A stretch of DNA of 64,000 bases from Pseudoips prasinana (lineage: Eukaryota; Arthropoda; Insecta; Lepidoptera; Nolidae): contig OX621245.1 in assembly GCA_951640165.1 (NCBI GenBank), positions 18,220,330 through 18,284,329 on the forward strand, written 5' to 3'. Both the position numbers and the translations under genes were made by a program. Of this stretch, positions 22,568-33,419 are shown piece after piece. A model generated the notes under the pieces. The model saw nothing but the letters and a program-made list of their open reading frames with translations. It was not told where the DNA came from and did no database searches. Each line of letters begins with the position of its first letter. The stretch's first letter is position 1.

Positions 22568-25543
22568 ATGTTTATAAATTTTGTCTTAAAATTCGATCCA
22601 ATTATAAATGATATACAAATGGATCTAGATCGTATATCGGTTGCAGATTCCTCTACATGTATGATTGAGGACTGTAAAGAAATTACCAGGGCCCATCCTA
22701 ATGCCTTGTCGCTTCTCTGTCAAAATATAAGAAGTATAAATAAAAACTTTGATGGATTGACTACGCTTCTTAAAAGGAGTTTGACACCCTGGGATCTAAT
22801 TATTCTGACCGAATGTTGGCTACTGAACTCCCCTCCAATACCTTTACTCCTTGACTATAATTCCACGAATACCAACCAACATACGACGCAAAATGAGGGT
22901 GTTATTGTTTATTTCCGCAACTACTTAAATGTATCTATTATTGAGCCCATAATTCAAGATGCTAACTGTTTATTGTTAACAATAAATAATGAGACTGTTG
23001 TGATCGCAATTTATCGTCCCCCAGCAATAAAAAATATCTCACCGTTTCTAGATTCCTTAAATGATATCATAAAGTCTGTCTCATCCTATAAATATATAAT
23101 ACTAACTGGTGATATCAATATAAATATATCTGAAGATAATTCCGACCCTCGTGCAACCGATTATCTTACCCTCCTAGCTTATCATGGTATGCTGCCAGCA
23201 CATACGCTTCCCACAAGAAACAACAGGTCATGTCTTGACCATATCATCTTAAAAACTAGATTACCAGCGTTTTGTTTTGTCGCTCACACCACAGTCACGG
23301 ATCATGATACAGTTCTGCTCTTTCTTGACTCATCCGTAAAATCGTATAATTCCTCAAAAAACTATAGGACAATCAAACTCCTTGACTATGATAAAATTAG
23401 GTTGGATCTTCTACAGGCAGACTTCAGTCCGATGTATAATACTTTTAACTTAGATGAAGCAACCAACTTCTTTATTAATACCTTGAACCTAGTTACAGTC
23501 CGAAACTCTAAGCAGAAAGTGGTCTCCAATCGCAAACGTCTAAACAAGCCCTGGATGACCCTGGGGCTTCTTCGATGTTTGAAAAACCGTGACAAGTTAC
23601 ATCAAAAACTAAAGAAAATTGGCAATGATAATAATACTATATTACAAACAACCTTTAAAAGGTATAGAAATTACTGCACAATGCTACTTAAAGCTGCAAA
23701 AATGAACTACGATAAAGCACAAATAAAAAATGCACATAATAACCATAAAAAACTCTGGGACGCTATAAAATCTATAACTCATACCGATAAAAAGCGGGTG
23801 GATGCAAGTTCTCTATTATCATCCTCCGATCCAAAAAATTCTATTAACCATATAAACACATACTTTGCAAACATTGGACGTACATTAGCTGAAAATATCT
23901 CTATTCCTTCCTCTTCACTCCCACAAAATGACAATGTCCATGGTTTCCAAAAAACGTTTGTCCTCCTAGAAACTGATGAAGCTGAAGTTGATTCTCTGAT
24001 AATTAATCTTAAGAGTAATTGCGCGGTGGGTAGCGATAATATATCTGGTACGCTTCTTAAGTATGTTAAAAATATCGTAGTCCCTCATATTACTTATATC
24101 TGTAATCTATCCTTTTCAACAGGTATTTTTCCTAATGCCTTCAAGCTAGCCATTGTACATCCAGTGCACAAGGGTGGAGACAGAGATCGCCCTAACAATT
24201 ATAGACCTATTTCCATCTTACCTACCCTATCAAAATTACTCGAAAGACTTATAAATAATAGACTTGTTAAATATTTAGAACAAAATAATTTACTATCCCC
24301 ATCTCAATATGGTTTTCGAACAGGAATATCCACACAACACGCAGTACTCGATCTAACTAATAATATCGTTTCTAATTTGGATAAAAAAAGAAAGGTAATA
24401 GGCATATTCTTAGATCTAGCGAAAGCCTTTGATACGATTTCTGTCCTCTCCCTTGTTACTAAGCTTGAAAAAATTGGTATTAGAGGCATTCAACTATCTC
24501 TTTTCAAGAGTTATCTCACGGGCAGGAGACAATGTGTCAAAATTGGTGACAGGATGAGTGACGAGCTCCCTATAACCTACGGTGTGCCACAGGGCAGTAT
24601 TATCGGCCCTACTCTATTTCTTATCTACATTAATGACTTATGTCAATTAAAGTTTCCTAACTCATCTATTTTTACTTATGCCGATGATACTGCTCTAGTA
24701 TTTCACGGTGACTCCTGGGAGTCAGTATTCCAGCATGCTCAATTCGGATTTCAAGTAGTTTCTGATTGGTTGTCCTACAACTTGCTCACTTTGAATATTG
24801 AGAAAACGAATTACCTCACCTTTTCACTATCCCAGACACGAAACATACCATCTTCTTGTTCCTTATTTGCCCACTCTTGTCCTCGACCTCGTAATGGTAT
24901 ATGCAACTGTCCACACCTGAACCGTACAAACTGCATAAGATATCTGGGTATTCAGATTGATAACCGCTTACAATTTTATAAACATATCGATACCCTTACG
25001 TCTAGACTACGTAGGCTCATATACATTTTTAAGAATCTCCGCCACATTGCTGATACGCGTGTCTTAAAACTTGTATATCTTTCGCTTTGTCAATCTGTCA
25101 TTCAGTATTGTATCGTTTCTTGGGGTGGCGCCGCCAAAACTTACATGCTGAAACTTGAACGCGCTCAGAGAGCTATCCTGAAGGTAGGTTGGAGTCTGCC
25201 GTATCAATTTCCTACTACCGATTTATACAAAACTTGCAATGTTCTCTCCGTTCGGAAATTGTTCATTCTTAACCTCATTCTAACCACTCACTCCCAGATT
25301 CCCTTTGAACCTTCTAAATTTAATTCTCTTCGCCGTAAATATACAGTCTGCTCCTCTGTCCGTGTGAGTTGTGGTATGGCCAAACGTTCCTATTATTTTC
25401 TTAGCAGTTTTATTTACAATAAGTCAAATAAAATTTTAAATATATATCCTATGTGTAAATCGAGATGTAGAAAAATAGTATCAAACTGGTTATCTAAACT
25501 GGACTACGCTGAGACCGAAAATATTATTAGAGTACTCACTTAA
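22568..25543 (+). CDS. LINE ORF2: endonuclease-reverse transcriptase
   Basis: 991 aa (or 974 aa from the Met at 22619). The N-terminal apurinic-like endonuclease (about residues 50-260) shows LCQNIRSINK, IILTECWL, VIAIYRPP, LTGDININ, CLDHII and TDHD. The reverse transcriptase (about residues 490-760) shows NNYRPISILP, QYGFRTGIST, DLAKAFDTIS, GVPQGSIIGP and the catalytic TYADDTAL near residue 704. The C-terminal region has a cysteine cluster near CPRPRNGICNCPHLNRTNC. It would nick target DNA and prime reverse transcription in the nucleus. No stop or frameshift is visible, so the protein may be functional. Class confidence is high; the exact clade is uncertain. Confidence 0.9.
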   Translation: MFINFVLKFDPIINDIQMDLDRISVADSSTCMIEDCKEITRAHPNALSLLCQNIRSINKNFDGLTTLLKRSLTPWDLIILTECWLLNSPPIPLLLDYNSTNTNQHTTQNEGVIVYFRNYLNVSIIEPIIQDANCLLLTINNETVVIAIYRPPAIKNISPFLDSLNDIIKSVSSYKYIILTGDININISEDNSDPRATDYLTLLAYHGMLPAHTLPTRNNRSCLDHIILKTRLPAFCFVAHTTVTDHDTVLLFLDSSVKSYNSSKNYRTIKLLDYDKIRLDLLQADFSPMYNTFNLDEATNFFINTLNLVTVRNSKQKVVSNRKRLNKPWMTLGLLRCLKNRDKLHQKLKKIGNDNNTILQTTFKRYRNYCTMLLKAAKMNYDKAQIKNAHNNHKKLWDAIKSITHTDKKRVDASSLLSSSDPKNSINHINTYFANIGRTLAENISIPSSSLPQNDNVHGFQKTFVLLETDEAEVDSLIINLKSNCAVGSDNISGTLLKYVKNIVVPHITYICNLSFSTGIFPNAFKLAIVHPVHKGGDRDRPNNYRPISILPTLSKLLERLINNRLVKYLEQNNLLSPSQYGFRTGISTQHAVLDLTNNIVSNLDKKRKVIGIFLDLAKAFDTISVLSLVTKLEKIGIRGIQLSLFKSYLTGRRQCVKIGDRMSDELPITYGVPQGSIIGPTLFLIYINDLCQLKFPNSSIFTYADDTALVFHGDSWESVFQHAQFGFQVVSDWLSYNLLTLNIEKTNYLTFSLSQTRNIPSSCSLFAHSCPRPRNGICNCPHLNRTNCIRYLGIQIDNRLQFYKHIDTLTSRLRRLIYIFKNLRHIADTRVLKLVYLSLCQSVIQYCIVSWGGAAKTYMLKLERAQRAILKVGWSLPYQFPTTDLYKTCNVLSVRKLFILNLILTTHSQIPFEPSKFNSLRRKYTVCSSVRVSCGMAKRSYYFLSSFIYNKSNKILNIYPMCKSRCRKIVSNWLSKLDYAETENIIRVLT

Positions 25544-25555
25544 ATACCTCATACA

Positions 25556-25608
25556 TACACGCACACACATGCACACACATGCACACACACACACACGCAC
25601 TCACACAA

Positions 25609-25639
<31 letters not shown>

Positions 25640-25652
25640 CACACACATATAC
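25556..25652 (+). repeat. (CA)n microsatellite in LINE 3' UTR
   Basis: Imperfect ACAC tract with ACTC and ATGC interruptions, directly after the ORF2 stop. Confidence 0.9.
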
Positions 25653-25944
25653 ACACATACTTCTGTTTAATATTAAGACCCATGTTATACACGATTCACT
25701 TTCTTTTCAGTTTTCCTCTCAATACCAATACAATGATCGTTCCGTTTTGAATTTATTTATATCCGCATTAAGTTAAGTAATTTAAGAGGGTGATTGCCTG
25801 GAGATCTGTCATACAGGTCCTGAACCCAGTATAGACTCCAGCTCTCACAAAGGTCTAAATCTAAACTATTAAATTGTAACTATGTATAAGATGCTATGTA
25901 CCTAAAATGAGAGAAATAAAAATGTTCTATTATTATTATTCTAT

Positions 25945-25985
25945 TATAGGTTATGAGTTTAACGCGGGTGAAACCTGTTTACATC
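25945..25985 (+). mobile_element. Lep1-like Helitron, probable 3' part
   Basis: TATGAGTTTAACGCGGGTGA followed by AACC resembles AAGTTTAATACGGGTAAAAC of the Helitron near 43190-43210. It probably continues the element that starts at 20848, split by the LINE. The canonical CTAG end is not preserved. Confidence 0.4.
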
Positions 25986-26525
25986 TACAACACATCTTAA
26001 ACCTAAAGGACTGGCTGGCTGGTAAATATAGAAAACTGTTATATACAGTGGGAGTCTCTATAAAGTACAGTTATAAAACTAGATGAAACTAGACTTGAAA
26101 AAAATATCATAATATTGCACAGTTTTATCAACGATGACAACTTCTGTGATTAAATAAACTAACCTAGAAAGGTTAGTTTATTTTTATACAATGGTTTTTA
26201 TTAGCAACTTCCGGCAACTTTTAATCTAATCTGTAAGGGAAAAATGAAAATAATTATTGCAAATAATAGTTAATTACAAAATTACTGCCAAATTACAGTT
26301 GTATCAACAGTCTATATATGTGTACACACTGTATGTACATCATAATTAGCGGAACCGGAACAGAAAAAGTATTAATTATTGGAATAGCTCAAAAATACTG
26401 GCCTGTTAGTCAATTTTTTATATATACATACATATTACATTCAAATAAATAAAATTGGAGTGTCTGTTTGTAATATTTAAATAACCGTAGTAAACAACGG
26501 TTTTATATTCATAAATATGAATATA
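25986..26525. other. No gene; small inverted repeat
   Basis: AT-rich. It contains a 14-bp perfect inverted repeat with a 4-base loop at 26152-26183 (arms AAATAAACTAACCT). The last bases may be the 5' part of the older Helitron-like repeat that resumes at 32960. Confidence 0.4.
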
Positions 26526-28807
26526 CTAGCTGGTGCCCGCGACTTTGTCCGCGACAATTTTGAATGATGACCAATGTAACTACTTACTTCTAGCTAAATC
26601 TAAACAATATAACTTTTAAAACAAATAAGCAATATAAATTGAATAAAACCTAACCTATAAATAACCTTACTAAGAAATAAATGAAAGACTACTTTGCTAC
26701 TGTTTACAAAAAAAAAATTACAAAATGAACCCGAAATCATCAAGCAAAAATCAAAGAATACATATCAATTGTCCTTAAGTATAGTCAGTAAGTCAAATAA
26801 AGTAAGATAATAATCAACGATGCATTAATCCTAAGGTAACTCCCATTAGATTAGGTTGCGACATTTTGTGAACGAAACCATAGCGCGATCTAAAACGATG
26901 ATTACGCCATCTACTAACAAAAATATAAACTTGTAAAGCGGTAAAATTAAGATGTGTGCATATATTTTGGGTGAGATTTAGGCGATCATCTATTGATTCA
27001 GTTTTGGACATTTCAGTCATGGATTTCAAGCATTTATTTATTTTAACCGATATGCCAATTAAGTTCCGCGATCTGAAACGACATTAACGCCATCTAGTTA
27101 CAAAATTGTGAACTTGTAGATCAGTAAAATTAAGATGATGTTTTTTGGGTGCGATCATCTCGACACCAACAATTTATACTACGCTCAAATTTTAGATAAA
27201 TTCGTTTTTTATCCCAATTTGATTAAAATGTCATTATTTTAATTTGTTATAAAATTTACCAAACAAATACAACAACATGTTACAAATCTTATAAAACGCT
27301 AAATCTTTACTTAGACAACAACGACCACGACATTTTAAGCTACTTGGCATAAAAAACTAATTTTTAAAAACTTGAGTTTGTTTAAATTGTTGGTGGTGAT
27401 CTATTAAATCAGTTTTGGATTACCTTTTTTTAACAACAAATTATTCCCTGGATTACTTTATCTTTAACTGAAAGACCAATTTACATGCGTTTAACTCAAA
27501 AAATACAGACTTTCATACAAACTTACATCGCCTATTCTAGTCGTCCTTAGGGGTGGAATTTCCAAAAATCCTGAAATATATACTTATAATTTTTAAATGA
27601 AAGGCCATATACCAATTTTCATGCGTTTACCTCAAAATTGTCACATTTTTCATACAAACTTACATCCCCTATTTGTCACCCTTAGGGGTGGAATTCTAAA
27701 TGAAATAAATATTAAAAAAAGTGAAATAAATATTTTTTTATTTTTAACTGAAAGGCCAAATACCAATTTTCATGCGTTTAATTTCAAGTCGCAGTTTACA
27801 TAGAAACTTTCGTACCCTACTTTATGCCCTTAGGGGGGGAATTCTCAAATATTCTGAAATATATATTTTAAATTTTTAACTGAAATGCCAAATAACAATT
27901 TTCATGCGTTTAACTTAAAACGTTTCACATTTTTCATACAAACTTACATCCCCAATTTTACGCCCTTGGGGGTGGAATTTTCAAAAACCCTTCTTTAGTG
28001 GATGCCTACGTCATAAAAGGTACCTTCTGTCAAAATTTCAAGTCTTTAACTTCAGCCGTTTAGGCTGTTCGTTGATATGTCAGTCAGTCAGTATAAACTT
28101 ACATCACCCTTCGGGGTGGAATTTTCAGAAATCCTGGAATACATATTTTTATTTTTAACTGAAAGGCCAAATACCAATTTTCATGGGTTTAACTTCAAAA
28201 AAGTCGCATTTTTCATACAAACTTACATGCCCTATTTGCGCCCTAAGGGGTGGAATTCCCAAAAATCCTGAAATATATATTTTTAATTTTTAACTGAAAT
28301 GCTTAATACCAATTTTCATGCGTTTAACTTAAAAATTGTTACATTTTTCATACAAACTTACACCCCCTATTTTACGTTCTTGGTGCTGGAATTTCCAAAA
28401 ATGCTGAAATATATATTTTTAATTTTTAACTAAAAGGCCAAATACCAATTTTCATGCGTTTAACTTAAAAATTGTCACATTTTCCATACAAACTTACATC
28501 CCCTATTTTTCGCCCTTGAGGGTGGAATTTCCAAAAACCCTGAAATACAAGGTTTTTTTATTTTTAACTGGAAAACCAAATACCAATTTTTATGCCTTAA
28601 ACTTCAAAAACGGCAAAGTTTCATACTAACTTAGCACCCCTGTTTTACCCCCTTAGGGGTTGAATTTCGAAAAATCCTTCTTTATTCCTTGTCTACATTA
28701 TAAAACAAACATTTGTGCAAAATTTCAGCTTTCTAGGTCCAAGGGTTTGGGCTGGGCGTTGATGAGTCAGTCAGTCAGTCAGGACTTGTCTTTTTATTTA
28801 TATAAGA
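26526..28807 (-). repeat. Tandem Helitron unit 1
   Basis: 2282 bp. It is almost identical to unit 2 except in the left 120 bp (for example TAGCTAAATCTAAACAATAT here against TAGCTTAATCTAAAAATTAT). The right half contains about eight repeats of a roughly 140-bp module with GGCCAAATACCAATTTTCAT and CATACAAACTTACATCCCC. Confidence 0.9.
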
Positions 28808-31089
28808 CTAGCTGGTGCCCGCGACTTTGTCCGCGACAATTTTGAATGATGACCAATGTAACTACTTACTTCTAGCTTAATCTAAAAATTATAACTTTTA
28901 AAACAAATAAGCAATATAAATTCAATAAAACCTAACCTATAAATAACCTTACTAAGAAATAAATGAAAGACTACTTTGCTACTGTTTACAAAAAAAAAAT
29001 TACAAAATGAACCCGAAATCATCAAGCAAAAATCAAAGAATACATATCAATTGTCCTTAAGTATAGTCAGTAAGTCAAATAAAGTAAGATAATAATCAAC
29101 GATGCATTAATCCTAAGGTAACTCCCATTAGATTAGGTTGCGACATTTTGTGAACGAAACCATAGCGCGATCTAAAACGATGATTACGCCATCTACTAAC
29201 AAAAATATAAACTTGTAAAGCGGTAAAATTAAGATGTGTGCATATATTTTGGGTGAGATTTAGGCGATCATCTATTGATTCAGTTTTGGACATTTCAGTC
29301 ATGGATTTCAAGCATTTATTTATTTTAACCGATATGCCAATTAAGTTCCGCGATCTGAAACGACATTAACGCCATCTAGTTACAAAATTGTGAACTTGTA
29401 GATCAGTAAAATTAAGATGATGTTTTTTGGGTGCGATCATCTCGACACCAACAATTTATACTACGCTCAAATTTTAGATAAATTCGTTTTTTATCCCAAT
29501 TTGATTAAAATGTCATTATTTTAATTTGTTATAAAATTTACCAAACAAATACAACAACATGTTACAAATCTTATAAAACGCTAAATCTTTACTTAGACAA
29601 CAACGACCACGACATTTTAAGCTACTTGGCATAAAAAACTAATTTTTAAAAACTTGAGTTTGTTTAAATTGTTGGTGGTGATCTATTAAATCAGTTTTGG
29701 ATTACCTTTTTTTAACAACAAATTATTCCCTGGATTACTTTATCTTTAACTGAAAGACCAATTTACATGCGTTTAACTCAAAAAATACAGACTTTCATAC
29801 AAACTTACATCGCCTATTCTAGTCGTCCTTAGGGGTGGAATTTCCAAAAATCCTGAAATATATACTTATAATTTTTAAATGAAAGGCCATATACCAATTT
29901 TCATGCGTTTACCTCAAAATTGTCACATTTTTCATACAAACTTACATCCCCTATTTGTCACCCTTAGGGGTGGAATTCTAAATGAAATAAATATTAAAAA
30001 AAGTGAAATAAATATTTTTTTATTTTTAACTGAAAGGCCAAATACCAATTTTCATGCGTTTAATTTCAAGTCGCAGTTTACATAGAAACTTTCGTACCCT
30101 ACTTTATGCCCTTAGGGGGGGAATTCTCAAATATTCTGAAATATATATTTTAAATTTTTAACTGAAATGCCAAATAACAATTTTCATGCGTTTAACTTAA
30201 AACGTTTCACATTTTTCATACAAACTTACATCCCCAATTTTACGCCCTTGGGGGTGGAATTTTCAAAAACCCTTCTTTAGTGGATGCCTACGTCATAAAA
30301 GGTACCTTCTGTCAAAATTTCAAGTCTTTAACTTCAGCCGTTTAGGCTGTTCGTTGATATGTCAGTCAGTCAGTATAAACTTACATCACCCTTCGGGGTG
30401 GAATTTTCAGAAATCCTGGAATACATATTTTTATTTTTAACTGAAAGGCCAAATACCAATTTTCATGGGTTTAACTTCAAAAAAGTCGCATTTTTCATAC
30501 AAACTTACATGCCCTATTTGCGCCCTAAGGGGTGGAATTCCCAAAAATCCTGAAATATATATTTTTAATTTTTAACTGAAATGCTTAATACCAATTTTCA
30601 TGCGTTTAACTTAAAAATTGTTACATTTTTCATACAAACTTACACCCCCTATTTTACGTTCTTGGTGCTGGAATTTCCAAAAATGCTGAAATATATATTT
30701 TTAATTTTTAACTAAAAGGCCAAATACCAATTTTCATGCGTTTAACTTAAAAATTGTCACATTTTCCATACAAACTTACATCCCCTATTTTTCGCCCTTG
30801 AGGGTGGAATTTCCAAAAACCCTGAAATACAAGGTTTTTTTATTTTTAACTGGAAAACCAAATACCAATTTTTATGCCTTAAACTTCAAAAACGGCAAAG
30901 TTTCATACTAACTTAGCACCCCTGTTTTACCCCCTTAGGGGTTGAATTTCGAAAAATCCTTCTTTATTCCTTGTCTACATTATAAAACAAACATTTGTGC
31001 AAAATTTCAGCTTTCTAGGTCCAAGGGTTTGGGCTGGGCGTTGATGAGTCAGTCAGTCAGTCAGGACTTGTCTTTTTATTTATATAAGA
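28808..31089 (-). repeat. Tandem Helitron unit 2
   Basis: 2282 bp. The left 120 bp match unit 3, while the body matches unit 1. This mosaic pattern is expected from unequal crossing-over or gene conversion between array units. Confidence 0.9.
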
Positions 31090-32959
31090 CTAGCTGGTGC
31101 CCGCGACTTTGTCCGCGACAATTTTGAATGATGACCAATGTAACTACTTACTTCTAGCTTAATCTAAAAATTATAACTTTTAAAACAAATAAGCAATATA
31201 AATTCAATAAAACCTAACCTATAAATAACCTTACTAAGAAATAAATGAAAGACTACTTTGCTACTGTTTACAAAAAAAAAATTACAAAATGAACCCGAAA
31301 TCATCAAGCAAAAATCAAAGAATACATATCAATTGTCCTTAAGTATAGTCAGTAAGTCAAATAAAGTAAGATAATAATCAACGATGCATTAATCCTAATG
31401 TAACTCCCATTAGATTAGGTTGCGACATTTTGTGAACGAAACCATAGCGCGATCTAAAACGATGATTACGCCATCTACTAACAAAAATATAAACTTGTAA
31501 AGCGGTAAAATTAAGATGTGTGCATATATTTTGGGTGAGATTTAGGCGATCATCTATTGATTCAGTTTTGGACATTTCAGTCATGGATTTCAAGCATTTA
31601 TTTATTTTAACCGATATGCCAATTAAGTTCCGCGATCTGAAACGATATTAACGCCATCTAGTTCCAAAATTGTGAACTTGTAGATCAGTAATTAAGATGA
31701 TGTTTTTTGGGTGCGATCATCTCGACACTAACAATTTATACTACGCTAACTCGAATTTTAGATAAACTCGTTTTTTATCCCAATTTGAATAAAATGTCGT
31801 TTTTCTAATTTAAAATTTACCAAAAATAGAAGTTACAAATCTTATAAAACGCTAAAGCTTTACTTAGACGACAACGACCACGACATTTTAAGCGACATGG
31901 CATAAGAAACTTATTTTTTTAAATTTGAGTTTGCTTAAATTTTTGGTCGCGATCTATTGAATCAGTTTTGGATTACCTTTTTTTAACAACAAATTATTCC
32001 CTGGATTGCTTTATTTTTAACTGAAAGACCAAATAACAATTTACATGCGTTTAACTAAAAAATACAGACTTTCATACAAACTAACATCGCCTATTCTAGT
32101 CGTCCTTGGGGGTGGAATTTCCAAAAATCCTGAAATATATATTTATAATTTTTAAATGAAATGCCATATACCAATTTTCATGCGTTCAACTTAAAACTAT
32201 TCACATTTTTCATACAAACTTACATCCCCAATTTTACGCCCTTGGGGGTGGAATTTTCAAAAACCCTTCTATAGTGGATGCCTACGTCATAAAAGGTACC
32301 TTCTGTTAAAATTTCAAGTCTTTAACTCCAGCCGTTTAGGCTGTGCATTGATATGTCAGTCAGTCAGTATAAACTTACATCACCTATTTTATGCCCTTCG
32401 GGGTGGAATTTTCAAAAAACCCTGGAATACAAATTTTTATTTTTAACTGAAATGCCAAATACCAATTTTCATGGGTTTAACTTCAAAAAAGTCGCATTTT
32501 TCATACAAATTTACATGCCCTATTTTACGCCTTAAGGGGTGGAATTCCCAAAAATCCTGAAATATATATTTTTTATTTTTAACTAAAAGGCCAAATACCA
32601 ATTTTCATGCGTTTAACTTAAAAATTGTCACATTTTCCATACAAACTTACATCCCCTATTTTTCGCCCTTGGGGGTGGAATTTCCAAAAACCCTGAAATA
32701 CGTGATTTTTTTATTTTTAACTGGAAGGCCAAGTACCAATTTTTATGCCTTAAACTTCAAAAACGGCAAAGTTTCATACTAACTTAGCGCCCCTGTTTTA
32801 CCCCCTTAGGGGTTGAATTTCGAAAAATCCTTCCTTATTCCTTGTCTACATTATAAAGCAAACATTTGTGCAAAATTTCAGCTTTCTAGGTCCAAGGGTT
32901 TGGGCTGGGCGTTGATGAGTCAGTCAGTCAGTCAGGACTTGTCTTTTTATTTATATAGA
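31090..32959 (-). repeat. Tandem Helitron unit 3, shortened and diverged
   Basis: The left roughly 560 bp are almost identical to units 1 and 2. From about 31650 it shows many substitutions and has lost about 410 bp, mostly modules of the 140-bp subrepeat. Its 5' end on the minus strand, TCTATATAAATAAAAAG, lies against an A at 32960. Confidence 0.85.
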
Positions 32960-33162
32960 TATACGGTACATACACCAAAATAACATTTTATAATTTTTGA
33001 ATTTTTGTTTTGTTTCTATCTGTTTGTTCCGGCTAATCTCTGAAATGACTGGACCGATTTTGACGGGACTTTTATTGACAGGTAGCTTATGTAATAAGAA
33101 GTAACTTATGCTACGTTTATTTTAGAAAAAATATTTTATTTTGGAATACCCAAGAAAAATAG
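32960..33162 (+). repeat. Older Helitron-like repeat, left part
   Basis: Contains TGTTCCGGCTAATCTCTGAA, GACTGGACCGATTTTGACGG and GTAGCTTATGTAATAAGAAG, a common insect interspersed-repeat leader. It is interrupted at 33162/33163 by the LTR element and resumes at 37612. Confidence 0.5.
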
Positions 33163-33313
33163 TGTTATATCTTTATAAAAAGACTGTTCATTATGTAAAC
33201 ATTTATTTACAATACGGAAAACAATTATTGAATGACAGACGTGTCAATTGAAAACCTTTTACGCTCTCACCATAGAGGTATTAAATACCATGGAGGTATG
33301 TAGGTATGCAACA
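33163..33313 (-). repeat. 3' LTR
   Basis: 151 bp. On the minus strand it starts TGTTGCATACC and ends GATATAACA, the canonical TG...CA. Confidence 0.95.
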
Positions 33314-33419
33314 GGTCTCCACCCTACAAATGTCCTCACGGCTCTTGCCTGTGCTAGCGCTGGCATCCGTCTCCACCCTAAAATGTCTTTTAGTCCGCTT
33401 CTATGGTGGTCCGCATCAT
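33314..33419 (-). repeat. Rearranged pre-LTR segment with integrase-derived duplication
   Basis: Between the integrase stop and the 3' LTR, GGCTCTTGCCTGTGCTAGCG (33340-33359) repeats sequence from inside the integrase gene (33674-33693). A GTCTCCACCCTA word occurs at 33315 and 33369. The minus strand just before the LTR reads TAGGGTGGAGACC and may serve as polypurine tract. Confidence 0.65.

Larger units (their letters stand above)
20989..25943 (+). mobile_element. CR1-like LINE, near-complete
   Basis: About 4.95 kb with a 5' leader, ORF1 (21283-22272), a 295-bp gap, ORF2 (22568-25543), and a 3' UTR that contains a (CA)n tract and ends AAATAAAAATGTTC(TATT)n-like. Both frames are open with all key motifs, so it could be a recently active copy. 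The edges are inferred from the break in the Lep1-like sequence. I could not find a clear target duplication. CR1/Daphne-type assignment follows from the ORF1 architecture and (ATT)-rich tail, and is approximate. Confidence 0.8.
26526..32959 (-). mobile_element. Head-to-tail tandem array of a non-autonomous Helitron
   Basis: Three units lie in direct order: 26526-28807, 28808-31089 (both 2282 bp) and 31090-32959 (1870 bp, internally deleted and diverged). Read on the minus strand each begins TC(T)TATATAAATAAAAAG and ends GCGGGCACCAGCTAG after a short GC-rich hairpin (CGCGGACAAAGTCGCG). Unit joints are exactly CTAG/TC with no filler. The whole array is flanked by A at its 5' side and T at its 3' side, the normal Helitron insertion context. 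There is no Rep/helicase frame, so the units are non-autonomous. Short open frames recurring in each unit are repeat translations, not genes. Confidence 0.8.

Noticed and set aside
22282..22611. 109-codon hydrophobic frame between LINE ORF1 and ORF2
   Set aside because: AT-rich spacer translation with no conserved motif, overlapping the ORF2 start in another frame.
26814..31593. Identical small frames recurring every 2282 bases (71, 68, 64 and 61 codons)
   Set aside because: They are translations of the same non-coding Helitron unit and have no domain.
26526..32959. Direct repeats that might suggest a CRISPR array or satellite
   Set aside because: Unit size is 2.28 kb with Helitron ends, no short palindromic repeats with unique spacers, and the genome is eukaryotic.
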